Shown here one piece after another: positions 33,537-41,009 of a stretch of 64,000 bases of DNA (position 1 is the first letter of the stretch; each line of letters begins with the position of its first letter). A program made the position numbers and the translations under genes. The stretch is from Streptomyces sp. NBC_00483 (GTDB taxonomy: Bacteria; Actinomycetota; Actinomycetes; Streptomycetales; Streptomycetaceae), in contig NZ_CP107880.1 in assembly GCF_036013745.1 (NCBI RefSeq), forward strand, positions 9,982,001-10,046,000. The letters run 5' to 3'. Under the pieces are notes generated by a model that saw only the letters and a program-made list of their open reading frames with translations, was not told the DNA's origin and did no database searches.

Positions 33537-33709
33537 CGCCACGGTCCGCGCGGCGAGGGGGCCGGTCGATTTCCGCAGCTCAGTGGATCGACGCACGGCC
33601 GCCTCGGGTCCCGCACACCGCTGACCGTCCCCCCTTCGCGCACGCGCCCCCACTTCGCCACCGCCACCGCCACCGGCCCATCCGGACCCCGACCCGCTCA
33701 AGGACCGCC

Positions 33710-34852
33710 ATGCCCCTGCCCGTCACCGCCACGCCACCGCCCCCGGCGGCCCCGCCGCCCTCCGCCGCCCGCACCGGGCCCGGCCGTGACGCCGTCCGGC
33801 TGCGTGGCCTGGCCCGGCATCCCGTGTCCGTCGCCGCGTACGCCGGACTCTTCGCCGTCGGAGTGGGCCTCGTGCTCGTCGTGGGCGCGGGCGCCGACCC
33901 GGCCGTCGCCTGGGCCGCGCTCAACGAGGGCATGTTCGGTTCGGCGTACGCCGTCGGCAGCTCCCTCAACTCCGCCGCCGTGCTCGCCCTCATTGCCACC
34001 GGGTTCACCGTCGCCCACCGCGCAGGGCTCGTGAACGTCGGCGGGGAGGGCCAGTTGTGCGCGGGCGGCGTCGCGGCCGCCGCCACCGGGCTCGCCCTTC
34101 CCGCAGGCACACCGGGCGTCCTCGGAGTGCCGTTGATCCTCGCGGCCGGGTTCCTCGCCGGGGCCGGATGGGCGGGTATCGCCGCATGGTTCAAGGTGCG
34201 GCGCGGCACCAGCGAGGTGATCACCACGCTGCTGCTCAACTTCGTGGGCATCGGCATGGTCGCCGTCGCCGTGCACGAAGAGGCGCTGCTGCGACAGCCC
34301 GTCACCTCCTCCGAGACGCTGCCGCAGTCGGCTCCGCTGCCGGCCGGCGCCCAACTGCCCCTGATCGGCGGCGTCGAGTCACCCGCGACGGCCGTCGTCG
34401 TGATCGCCGCCGTCCTCGCCGTGGGCACGGGCCTCGTGCTGCGGCACACCGCCGTCGGACTGCGCCTGACCGCCGTCGGGCACTCGCCATCCGCGTCGGC
34501 CCGGCTCGGGCTGCCCGTGGGCCGGCTCGAAGGCGGCGGCCTCGCCTTCGCGGGCGGCCTCGCGGGCGTCGCGGGCGCCTCCCTCGTCGCCACCGCCCCG
34601 TACGTCCTCGCCGAACACTTCTCCTCCGGCTACGGCTTCTCGGGCCTCGTCGTCGGGCTGCTGGCCCGCGGCTCCTTCACCGCCGTCGCCGCCGCGAGTC
34701 TCCTCTTCGGCTTCCTCACCAGCGGCGGCATCAACCTGCAACTCGCCGCCCAGGTACCCGCGTCGACCGTACAGATCGTGCAGAGCGTGCTCGTCCTGTG
34801 CGTCGCCGCAGCCATGCTGATCACCCACCGCCGCCCCGGGAGCCCGTCATGA
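33710..34852 (+). CDS. ABC transporter permease, nucleoside type (first)
   Basis: A 380-aa membrane protein of the BPD_transp_2 family with about nine or ten helices. TGFTVAHRAGLVNVGGEGQL is the conserved loop of BMP-system permeases. The start ATG at 33710 follows AAGGACC; the frame is open further upstream, but that part is Arg/Pro-rich and not convincing. The first 30 residues are Pro/Ala-rich and cytoplasmic. ATGA overlap with the second permease. Confidence 0.88.
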   Translation: MPLPVTATPPPPAAPPPSAARTGPGRDAVRLRGLARHPVSVAAYAGLFAVGVGLVLVVGAGADPAVAWAALNEGMFGSAYAVGSSLNSAAVLALIATGFTVAHRAGLVNVGGEGQLCAGGVAAAATGLALPAGTPGVLGVPLILAAGFLAGAGWAGIAAWFKVRRGTSEVITTLLLNFVGIGMVAVAVHEEALLRQPVTSSETLPQSAPLPAGAQLPLIGGVESPATAVVVIAAVLAVGTGLVLRHTAVGLRLTAVGHSPSASARLGLPVGRLEGGGLAFAGGLAGVAGASLVATAPYVLAEHFSSGYGFSGLVVGLLARGSFTAVAAASLLFGFLTSGGINLQLAAQVPASTVQIVQSVLVLCVAAAMLITHRRPGSPS

Positions 34853-35775
34853 GCGCCGTCGTCGACGAACTCGCCTCCGGTGGCGTCCGGATGGCGCTGC
34901 CGCTGCTGCTCGCCTCCTCCGGCGAACTCCTCAGCGAACGCGCCGGAGTACTGAACCTCTCCGTCGAAGGCATGATGCTCACCGGCGCCTTCGCAGGCGC
35001 CGCCGGAGCGTACGCCTCAGGCAGCGCGGGCATCGGCGTGCTGACCGCGCTCGGCGCGGGACTCCTCTTCGCCGCGCTCCAGGCACTGCTCAGCGTCACC
35101 CTGCGCGCCGATCAGATCGTCACCGGCATCACCGCCAACGCCCTCGCGCTCGGCGCCACGACGTACGGATCCCGGCTGCTGTTCGGCGACGACGCGCGGC
35201 AGAACGCGCTGCCCGGCTTCGATCCGCTGCCCGTCCCCGGCCTGCACCGCATCCCCGTACTCGGCCCGGCCCTGTTCGAGCAGACCCTGCTCGGATACGC
35301 GGCGCTCGCCGTCACCGCCGCGCTGGCCCTCGCGTTGAGCCGTCGTACGTCATGGGGGCTCATCGTCGACGCGGTGGGCGAGGACGCCGACACCGCCGAC
35401 CGCTGCGGACTTCCCGTCCGTACGGTCCGGTACGCGACCGTGCTCCTCACCGGCGTCACCGCCGCCCTCGCCGGTGCCCAGCTCGCCCTGGCCGATGTGC
35501 ACGCCTTCAGCGACAACATCACCGGCGGCATCGGCTACCTCGCGGTCGTCGCCGTGATCGCGGGCCGCTGGCGCGCCTGGCCGACCCTGCTCGCCTGCCT
35601 CGTCTTCGGGCTCGCCCAGTCCCTCCAGTTCGCGGCGCCCGCGCTCGGCCTGCACCTGTCGGCGCCGCTCCTGACCACCCTGCCGTACGTGTTCGCCCTC
35701 CTCGCCGTGAGCGGACTCGTGGGCCGCAGCCGCGCCCCGTCCGGGCTCACCACCCCCTTTGTACGCGGCAGTTGA
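34849..35775 (+). CDS. ABC transporter permease, nucleoside type (second)
   Basis: A 308-aa BPD_transp_2 permease. The start PLLLASSGELLSERAGVLNLSVEGMMLTGAF and the DQIVTGITANALALG segment are hallmarks of the second permease in BMP/nucleoside systems. The ATGA junction to the first permease implies a heterodimer. It is followed after 48 bp by the ornithine cyclodeaminase-like gene. Confidence 0.9.
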   Translation: MSAVVDELASGGVRMALPLLLASSGELLSERAGVLNLSVEGMMLTGAFAGAAGAYASGSAGIGVLTALGAGLLFAALQALLSVTLRADQIVTGITANALALGATTYGSRLLFGDDARQNALPGFDPLPVPGLHRIPVLGPALFEQTLLGYAALAVTAALALALSRRTSWGLIVDAVGEDADTADRCGLPVRTVRYATVLLTGVTAALAGAQLALADVHAFSDNITGGIGYLAVVAVIAGRWRAWPTLLACLVFGLAQSLQFAAPALGLHLSAPLLTTLPYVFALLAVSGLVGRSRAPSGLTTPFVRGS

Positions 35776-35823
35776 CCCGCACACCCCGCCCGCACCCGTA
35801 CCTCGTCGAGGAGACCCCGCACG

Positions 35824-36819
35824 ATGACCCTGATCCTCACCCGCTCCACCATCCGCGCCCTGCTGGCCGACCGGGCCGAGGAGGTGGAGGCGGCCGTGGC
35901 GCGCGCCCACCGCGACCTCGCGCGGGGCCGGGCCGTGCTGCCTGCGCCGCCCGCCATGCGCCTCCCGGACGGCGACGGCGCGTTCGTCGCGATGGCGGCC
36001 GCCTCGGCCACCGACCGGCTCGCCACCGTGAAGCTCCTCGCCGACCTCCCCGGCAACCGTGCGGCGGGACTGCCCGTGCAGCGGTCCACCGTGCTCGCGA
36101 TGGACGCCGACACCGGCGCCTGCGCGGCGCTTCTGGACGGCGCCGAACTCACCCGCGTACGCACCGCGGCCGCCACCGCCGTCGCCACCCGCGCCCTCGC
36201 CCGCATCGACGCGACGACCCTCGGCCTCATCGGCACCGGACCCCTGGCCCGTGCGCACGTTCGCGCCCTGCTCCCCGGCCGCCCCTACGAGCAGGTCGTC
36301 CTGTGGGGCCGCACCCCGGAGAGCGCCCACGCCCTCGCGGCCTGGATCACCGCCGAACTCGGGCTCCCCGCCAAGGCGTTGGACGAGCCGCGCGCCGTGA
36401 CCGAGGCGGCCGACGTGCTGTGCACCCTCACCCCGTCCCGCGAACCGGTGGTCCGCGGCGCCTGGCTTCGCCCGGGGCAGCACATCAACGCGGTCGGTGC
36501 CCCGCCCAGGCCCGACCACCGCGAACTCGACACCGAGGCCGTCGTGCGCTGCCGCGTCGTCGTCGACGCCTACGACACGGCACGGGCCAAGTCCGGTGAG
36601 GTCCTCGTCCCGCTCGCCGAAGGAGCCCTGAGCGAGGACGACTTCCGCGTCGAACTCGGCGACGTCCTCACCGGCCGGGCCCCGGGCCGCACCACCGACA
36701 CGGAGCTGACGCTGTTCAACTCGGTGGGCGTGGGCCTCCAGGACCTGGCCGTCGCACGGATGCTGATAGACCTGGCGGGGGAGCGGGGGACGGGTATCCC
36801 GGTCGACCTGGGATCGTGA
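35824..36819 (+). CDS. Ornithine cyclodeaminase / mu-crystallin family protein
   Basis: A 331-aa NAD(P)-dependent Rossmann protein of the ornithine cyclodeaminase/mu-crystallin family. Members include ornithine cyclodeaminase, alanine dehydrogenase and ketimine reductases. AMRLPDGDGAFVAMAAAS and STVLAMDADTGACAALLDGAELTRVRTAAATAVAT are the family core; the nucleotide loop is IGTGPLARAH near residue 138. The ATG follows GAGGAGA. It directly follows a BMP-type importer, so it probably processes the imported compound. That combination argues for an amino-acid-like or imine substrate rather than a plain nucleoside. Reaction not assignable from sequence. Confidence 0.85.
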   Translation: MTLILTRSTIRALLADRAEEVEAAVARAHRDLARGRAVLPAPPAMRLPDGDGAFVAMAAASATDRLATVKLLADLPGNRAAGLPVQRSTVLAMDADTGACAALLDGAELTRVRTAAATAVATRALARIDATTLGLIGTGPLARAHVRALLPGRPYEQVVLWGRTPESAHALAAWITAELGLPAKALDEPRAVTEAADVLCTLTPSREPVVRGAWLRPGQHINAVGAPPRPDHRELDTEAVVRCRVVVDAYDTARAKSGEVLVPLAEGALSEDDFRVELGDVLTGRAPGRTTDTELTLFNSVGVGLQDLAVARMLIDLAGERGTGIPVDLGS

Positions 36820-36849
36820 CCGGCAGTCCAGGTCACCCGCCGGGCAATA

Positions 36850-38076
36850 ATGAGCCACATGACGGACATCACGCGCCCCAACATGCCTGCTCCGGAGCGG
36901 AGTTCGGTGGTGATCGTCGGTGCGGGCCCCGCCGGGCTCACCGTCGGGAACCTCCTGCGGGCCGCAGGCGTCGACTGCGTGGTCCTGGAGTGCGAGAGCC
37001 GTACGTTCATCGAGCGGCGGCCGCGGGCCGGCGTCATCGAGGAGTGGGCGGTGCGCGCCCTCAACCGGCGTGGCCTCGCGGCGCAGTTGCTCAAGGGCGC
37101 GGAGCGGCACACGGAGTGCGAGTTCCGCTTCGCGGGTGAGCGGCACCGCTTCGGCTACACCGAACTGACCGGGCAGCACCACTTCGTCTACCCCCAGCCG
37201 CTGCTCGTGACCGACCTGGTGCGCGAGTACGCCGACGTGCGCGGCGGCGACATCCGCTTCGGTGTCCGCGACGTACGCCTCCACGACCTGGAGGGCGAGC
37301 GCCCCTCGGTCTCGTACACCTGCGGCTACACCGGTCAACGGCGGGTGCTGCACTGCGAGTTCGTCGCCGGGTGCGACGGGGCCCGAGGAGCGACGCGCGA
37401 GGCGTTGCCCGCCGGCCGGGTCCGCGTCGCGCGGCACGACTACGGCATCGGCTGGCTGGCGCTGCTCGCTCAGGCGCCGCCGTCGACGGACCGCGTGCTG
37501 TTCGGCATGCACGAGGAGGGCTTCGCCGGGCAGATGCCGCGCAGCCCCGATCTCACCCGCTACTACCTGCAGTGCGCGCCCGGCGACGACCCGGAGAGCT
37601 GGTCGCACGAGCGGGTATGGACGCAGTTGCGCAAGCGACTCGCCGCAGAGGGCGCCGCGCCGCTCACCGAGGGCGAGTTGATCGAGAAACGCGTCCTCGA
37701 CATGCACGACTACGTCACCGAACCCATGACGTACGGGCGCCTCTTCCTGGCCGGGGACGCCGCCCACCTGGTCGCCCCCATCGCGGCCAAGGGCCTCAAC
37801 CTCGCCCTGCACGACGCGTTCCTCCTCGCGGACGCGATCGTGGCGCACGCGGCGGGCGACAGCAGTGGCCTCGACGGGTACGGCGAGGCCTGTCTGCGGC
37901 GCGTATGGGACTACCAGGAGTTCTCGCAGTGGCTGTCGGAGGTCTACCACGGCGCGTCGTTCGGCGACCCGTTCCGCACGGGCACGACGCTGGCCCGGCT
38001 GCGCCGCCTGTTCACGTCGCGGGCGGCGGCGACGGCGTTCGCGGAGCAGTATCTGGGGTCGGCGGAGAGGTACTGA
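36850..38076 (+). CDS. pobA: 4-hydroxybenzoate 3-monooxygenase-like flavoprotein
   Basis: A 408-aa group A flavin monooxygenase, close to the 394-aa size of PobA. It has the FAD motif GAGPAGL (24-30), RPRAGVIEEW where PobA has an RAGVLE-type segment, SPDLTRYYLQC for the substrate pocket, a WSHERVWTQL helix, and GDAAHLVAPIAAKGLNLALHDA in the FAD ribityl motif. It would hydroxylate 4-hydroxybenzoate to protocatechuate with NAD(P)H. Two in-frame ATGs (36850 and 36859) have no clear ribosome site. It stands 30 bp after the cyclodeaminase gene. Protocatechuate is also the product of the dehydroshikimate dehydratase upstream in the window, but no ring-cleavage genes are here. Confidence 0.85.
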   Translation: MSHMTDITRPNMPAPERSSVVIVGAGPAGLTVGNLLRAAGVDCVVLECESRTFIERRPRAGVIEEWAVRALNRRGLAAQLLKGAERHTECEFRFAGERHRFGYTELTGQHHFVYPQPLLVTDLVREYADVRGGDIRFGVRDVRLHDLEGERPSVSYTCGYTGQRRVLHCEFVAGCDGARGATREALPAGRVRVARHDYGIGWLALLAQAPPSTDRVLFGMHEEGFAGQMPRSPDLTRYYLQCAPGDDPESWSHERVWTQLRKRLAAEGAAPLTEGELIEKRVLDMHDYVTEPMTYGRLFLAGDAAHLVAPIAAKGLNLALHDAFLLADAIVAHAAGDSSGLDGYGEACLRRVWDYQEFSQWLSEVYHGASFGDPFRTGTTLARLRRLFTSRAAATAFAEQYLGSAERY

Positions 38077-38078
38077 CA

Positions 38079-38125
38079 GGGCGCGGCGGCACCGACGACG
38101 TCTGCACGACGCGGCCTCCGCGCCC
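38079..38125. terminator. Possible hairpin terminator between convergent genes
   Basis: GGGCGCGG (38079-38086) can pair with CCGCGCCC (38118-38125) across a 31-nt loop. Weaker than the other terminators in this window. Confidence 0.35.
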
Positions 38126-38141
38126 GTATGGCGCGTAGCTC

Positions 38142-38894
38142 TCAGCCGGCCCGCAGGGCGCGGTCGAGGAGCGGCAGCAGCCGGTCCCAGTGGCGCTTCA
38201 GCGCCTCCGCGGAGAAGGCGGAGGTGTCGGCCATCGTGAAGCCGTGGACGCTGCCGGGGTAGAGCTCGATGGAGTGCTCGACCCCGGCGGCCTCGAAGGA
38301 GCTGTTGAGCTCGGCGACGGCCTCGGGCTTCAGATCGCCCTCGGCGAGCCCCAGGTGCACACGGGCGGTGACCTTGCCGACAGCGAGGTGCGGACTGTCG
38401 GGGGCGTCGGTGACGAGCATGCCGGGGTGGAATCCGGCGACGGCGCCCACCCGGTCGGGACGGGCCGCCGCGGTGCGCAGCGCCAGGGCGGCGCCCATGC
38501 AGTAGCCGGTCGTGCCGATCGGGCCCTCGGCGACCTCGGGCTGGGCGCAGAGGTAGTCGACGAAGGCCTCGGCGTCGCTCAGGGCGCGCTCGGCGGTGTG
38601 CTCCTGGAGCAGCGGCATCAGCCGGCCGATGACCTCCGGCCGGTTCTCCTCACTGATGTGCTCGGGAATCTCGACGACGGGCGAGGCCCCGCGCCGGTAG
38701 TAGACGTTGGGCACGAGCACGTAGTAGCCGTGCCCGGCCAGCTCGCGGGCCAGCTCCTCGATCACGGGCCGCACACCGAAGGCGTCCATGTAGAGCAGTA
38801 CGCCCGGGTGCCGCGCGCCGTCGTCGGGGAAGGCGACGAAGGCGTCGGCCCGGCCGTCCGCGGTGGGTATCTGCACTGTCTTGCTGGTGGCGAT
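38142..38894 (-). CDS. Dienelactone hydrolase family protein (start uncertain)
   Basis: An alpha/beta-hydrolase of the dienelactone hydrolase family, about 244-250 aa. The nucleophile is the cysteine of GTTGYCMGAALAL, the acid is likely in LGLAEGDLKPE, and the histidine is in YPGSVHGFTM. It may act on dienelactones from aromatic ring cleavage, but the family is broad. The first standard in-frame start is GTG at 38876, which has no ribosome site. A GGGAGG lies 10 nt before an in-frame ATC at 38894, which would add the family-like N-terminus IATSKT. I give the longer form; the shorter form is 244 aa. Confidence 0.78.
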   Translation of the reverse strand: MATSKTVQIPTADGRADAFVAFPDDGARHPGVLLYMDAFGVRPVIEELARELAGHGYYVLVPNVYYRRGASPVVEIPEHISEENRPEVIGRLMPLLQEHTAERALSDAEAFVDYLCAQPEVAEGPIGTTGYCMGAALALRTAAARPDRVGAVAGFHPGMLVTDAPDSPHLAVGKVTARVHLGLAEGDLKPEAVAELNSSFEAAGVEHSIELYPGSVHGFTMADTSAFSAEALKRHWDRLLPLLDRALRAG

Positions 38895-38988
38895 GGCGGA
38901 TCATCCTCCCTGGAACAACTGATACCCGTGCACAGTACAGTTGTCCGCCGCGGCGGATCTTCGCGCGGGTGCCCAGGGGGCGTGGTGC

Positions 38989-39504
38989 TCAGTGGCTGTG
39001 CCGCTTGCTCGCCCAGAAGACGGCGCGGGCCGCCCTTATCCGCTCGGCCTGCCGGCCGGGGTCGAGGGCCGACTTGAGGGCGGTGCGCAGGAGCTCGGGG
39101 TCGACCAGCTTGCCGCTGCCGTCCGGCGGGGTGCGCCACAGGAACGAGTGGTGGCGCACGCCCGTGATGCCGTCGGCGTCCGGGGACGGCATGCAGAGGT
39201 CCTCACCCGCGGTGAGCAACCGCACGTCCTCCGTCTCCGGCCAGGCGACCGAGGCGCCCGTCGGGTCGGGGCGCGTGAGGATGTAGAACACCGGGCGCGG
39301 CTTGGCGTGCTCCTCGAGCACCGGCACGGCGTCCGCCTCCTCGCCCAGCTCCCACAACACCGTCAGACCGAGCGGCTGCTGCACGCGTAACGCGTCCCAG
39401 TCGCGGCCCGCCGGGAGCTTCGCCAGAAACGGCGACTGCTCCCATGCGGCATATGCCTCGCTCGGCTTTCGGTGACAGGAGGCCAACCACTGCGCTCCGT
39501 CCAT
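38989..39504 (-). CDS. Conserved hypothetical protein, streptomycete type
   Basis: A 171-aa soluble protein I cannot assign. It begins MDGAQWLASCHRKPSEAY and ends in a basic VFWASKRHSH tail. It has several Pro- and Trp-containing segments (PAGRDWDALRVQQPLG, SFLWRTPPDGSG) and no signal or membrane helix. The style (a LPAGRDWDALR segment) recalls N-terminal parts of small primase/polymerase-like proteins of Streptomyces, but no catalytic motif is visible. Divergent from the LtrA gene. Confidence 0.65.
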   Translation of the reverse strand: MDGAQWLASCHRKPSEAYAAWEQSPFLAKLPAGRDWDALRVQQPLGLTVLWELGEEADAVPVLEEHAKPRPVFYILTRPDPTGASVAWPETEDVRLLTAGEDLCMPSPDADGITGVRHHSFLWRTPPDGSGKLVDPELLRTALKSALDPGRQAERIRAARAVFWASKRHSH

Positions 39505-39682
39505 TGGGTGACCATACGTCAACTGCCCTGTCTGGTCAGCGGATTCATCAATCCTTTGGCCTCGCTCCGTGAAGGTTTGGCCATGACTGGCGTGCCGGGG
39601 GCGGACTTCGCAGTTGGCACATGCCGGAACGCGTGTGAGGTTGCTGCGCGCGGGGATCCACGTCGAGCGCGCCCCTTGTGTG

Positions 39683-39688
39683 GATAAT
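39683..39688 (+). promoter_or_regulatory. -10 element GATAAT just before the LtrA start
   Basis: GATAAT ends six bases before the ATG at 39695 and no ribosome site precedes it. A transcript would start at or next to the A of the ATG, suggesting a leaderless mRNA. Confidence 0.5.
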
Positions 39689-39694
39689 TCCGCT

Positions 39695-40975
39695 ATGCCG
39701 GATTCTCTCGACGCAGTGGACGAACCCGTCCCCGAACGCCACGCCTCTTGGCTGGAACTGTTCTTCGATCTGATCGTCGTCGCGGGGGTGGGGCAGCTGT
39801 CCCATCTGCTGCACACCGGGCCGACCTGGGCGGCGCTGGGCGAGTACGGCCTGCTGTTCCTGGCGTTCTGGCTCACTTGGGTGATGTTCACGATGTACGG
39901 GAACGTGGCCCAGGACCGGGCGCGCACGCTCGTCGTCATCGTCGCCATGTTCGGGATGGCCGTGATGGCCGCGGCCGTGCCGGGGGTGCGGGAGTCGGAC
40001 GAGAAGGCGTTCGCGTTCGCCCTCGCCTACGTGGTGGTGCGCGTCATCGCCTCCCGCGCGGCGAACCGGCCGGGACGGGTGATCGTCGATCTGCCGATCC
40101 TCCAGCTCAGCGGCGGGCTCGTGCCGTGGATCGTGTCGCTGTGGGTGGGCGGGGACGCGCGGCTCTGGCTGTGGGCGCTGGGGCTCGCCATCGACGTGTT
40201 CGTCATGGTGAGGGTCTCGCGCGACGCGATGCAGGATGCGGTCGACGAACGCTGGGACACGGCCAAGCAACGGGTGCAACGGCGCCTTGAACAGGAGGAG
40301 CGCAGGAGTGGTGCCGGGCACCCCGCCCACGACATCGGCGAGCGCGGCCGCCGCGCCCTGACGAAACCCGAACTGGTGACCGCGGACGTCACGCATCTCT
40401 CCGAGCGCCTCGGACTGTTCGTGCTGATCGTCCTTGGTGAAGGGCTCGTGCAGTCCGTTGATGCCGCAGGTGAGGCGGAGTGGAACGGCTCGGTGCGGAT
40501 CGTAGCCGTCGGCGCCTTCGCCATCCTCGTCCTCGTGTGGGTGCTGGCGCTGCTCGGTGGCGCGCACGGGCTGCCGCTGCTGGTCCCGGAGGCGCTCCCC
40601 GTGCACCTGGTGCTGCCGCTGCACTGCCTGTTCGCGGGGGCCGTGGCGGCGCTCGCGGCCGTGCTCGGCAGGGCGGTGGCCGACGCGGGCGGCGCCCTGC
40701 CGGGGCCCGCGCGGATGCTGCTCGGCGCCGTCGTCGCGCTGATCCTGCTCACCGCGGCGGTGTGCGCGGCGGTCTCCGGCCGAGGGGGGCGGTGGACGGC
40801 GGGAGCCGTGCTGCCGGCCCTCGTGGTGGCCGGTCTGCTGACCGTGGGCCAGGGCCCGTCGGTGTCCGAGGGCCTCGGAACCGGGCAGGCGGTCGTGCTC
40901 GCGGTCGTCGCGGTCGCCTGGCCGGTGGTGTGGCGGGCGCGACGGGGAGCGGCCGAGCCCGCCACGGCCGGCTGA
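39695..40975 (+). CDS. Low temperature requirement protein A (LtrA) family membrane protein
   Basis: A 426-aa polytopic membrane protein. The N-terminal PERHASWLELFFDLIVVAGVGQLSHLL is the family signature; HLSERLGLFVLIVLGEGLVQSV near residue 240 is the second. About ten to twelve hydrophobic segments follow. The family name comes from a Listeria cold-growth mutant; the molecular function is not known. It appears to be expressed from a leaderless transcript. No operon partners. Confidence 0.88.
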   Translation: MPDSLDAVDEPVPERHASWLELFFDLIVVAGVGQLSHLLHTGPTWAALGEYGLLFLAFWLTWVMFTMYGNVAQDRARTLVVIVAMFGMAVMAAAVPGVRESDEKAFAFALAYVVVRVIASRAANRPGRVIVDLPILQLSGGLVPWIVSLWVGGDARLWLWALGLAIDVFVMVRVSRDAMQDAVDERWDTAKQRVQRRLEQEERRSGAGHPAHDIGERGRRALTKPELVTADVTHLSERLGLFVLIVLGEGLVQSVDAAGEAEWNGSVRIVAVGAFAILVLVWVLALLGGAHGLPLLVPEALPVHLVLPLHCLFAGAVAALAAVLGRAVADAGGALPGPARMLLGAVVALILLTAAVCAAVSGRGGRWTAGAVLPALVVAGLLTVGQGPSVSEGLGTGQAVVLAVVAVAWPVVWRARRGAAEPATAG

Positions 40976-41009
40976 ACCCGCCGCCCCATCACGCCGTCGC
41001 CGTCCACGC

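Noticed and set aside
35350..37950. 866-codon minus-strand frame
   Set aside because: Antisense to permease, cyclodeaminase and PobA-like genes, all with recognisable motifs.
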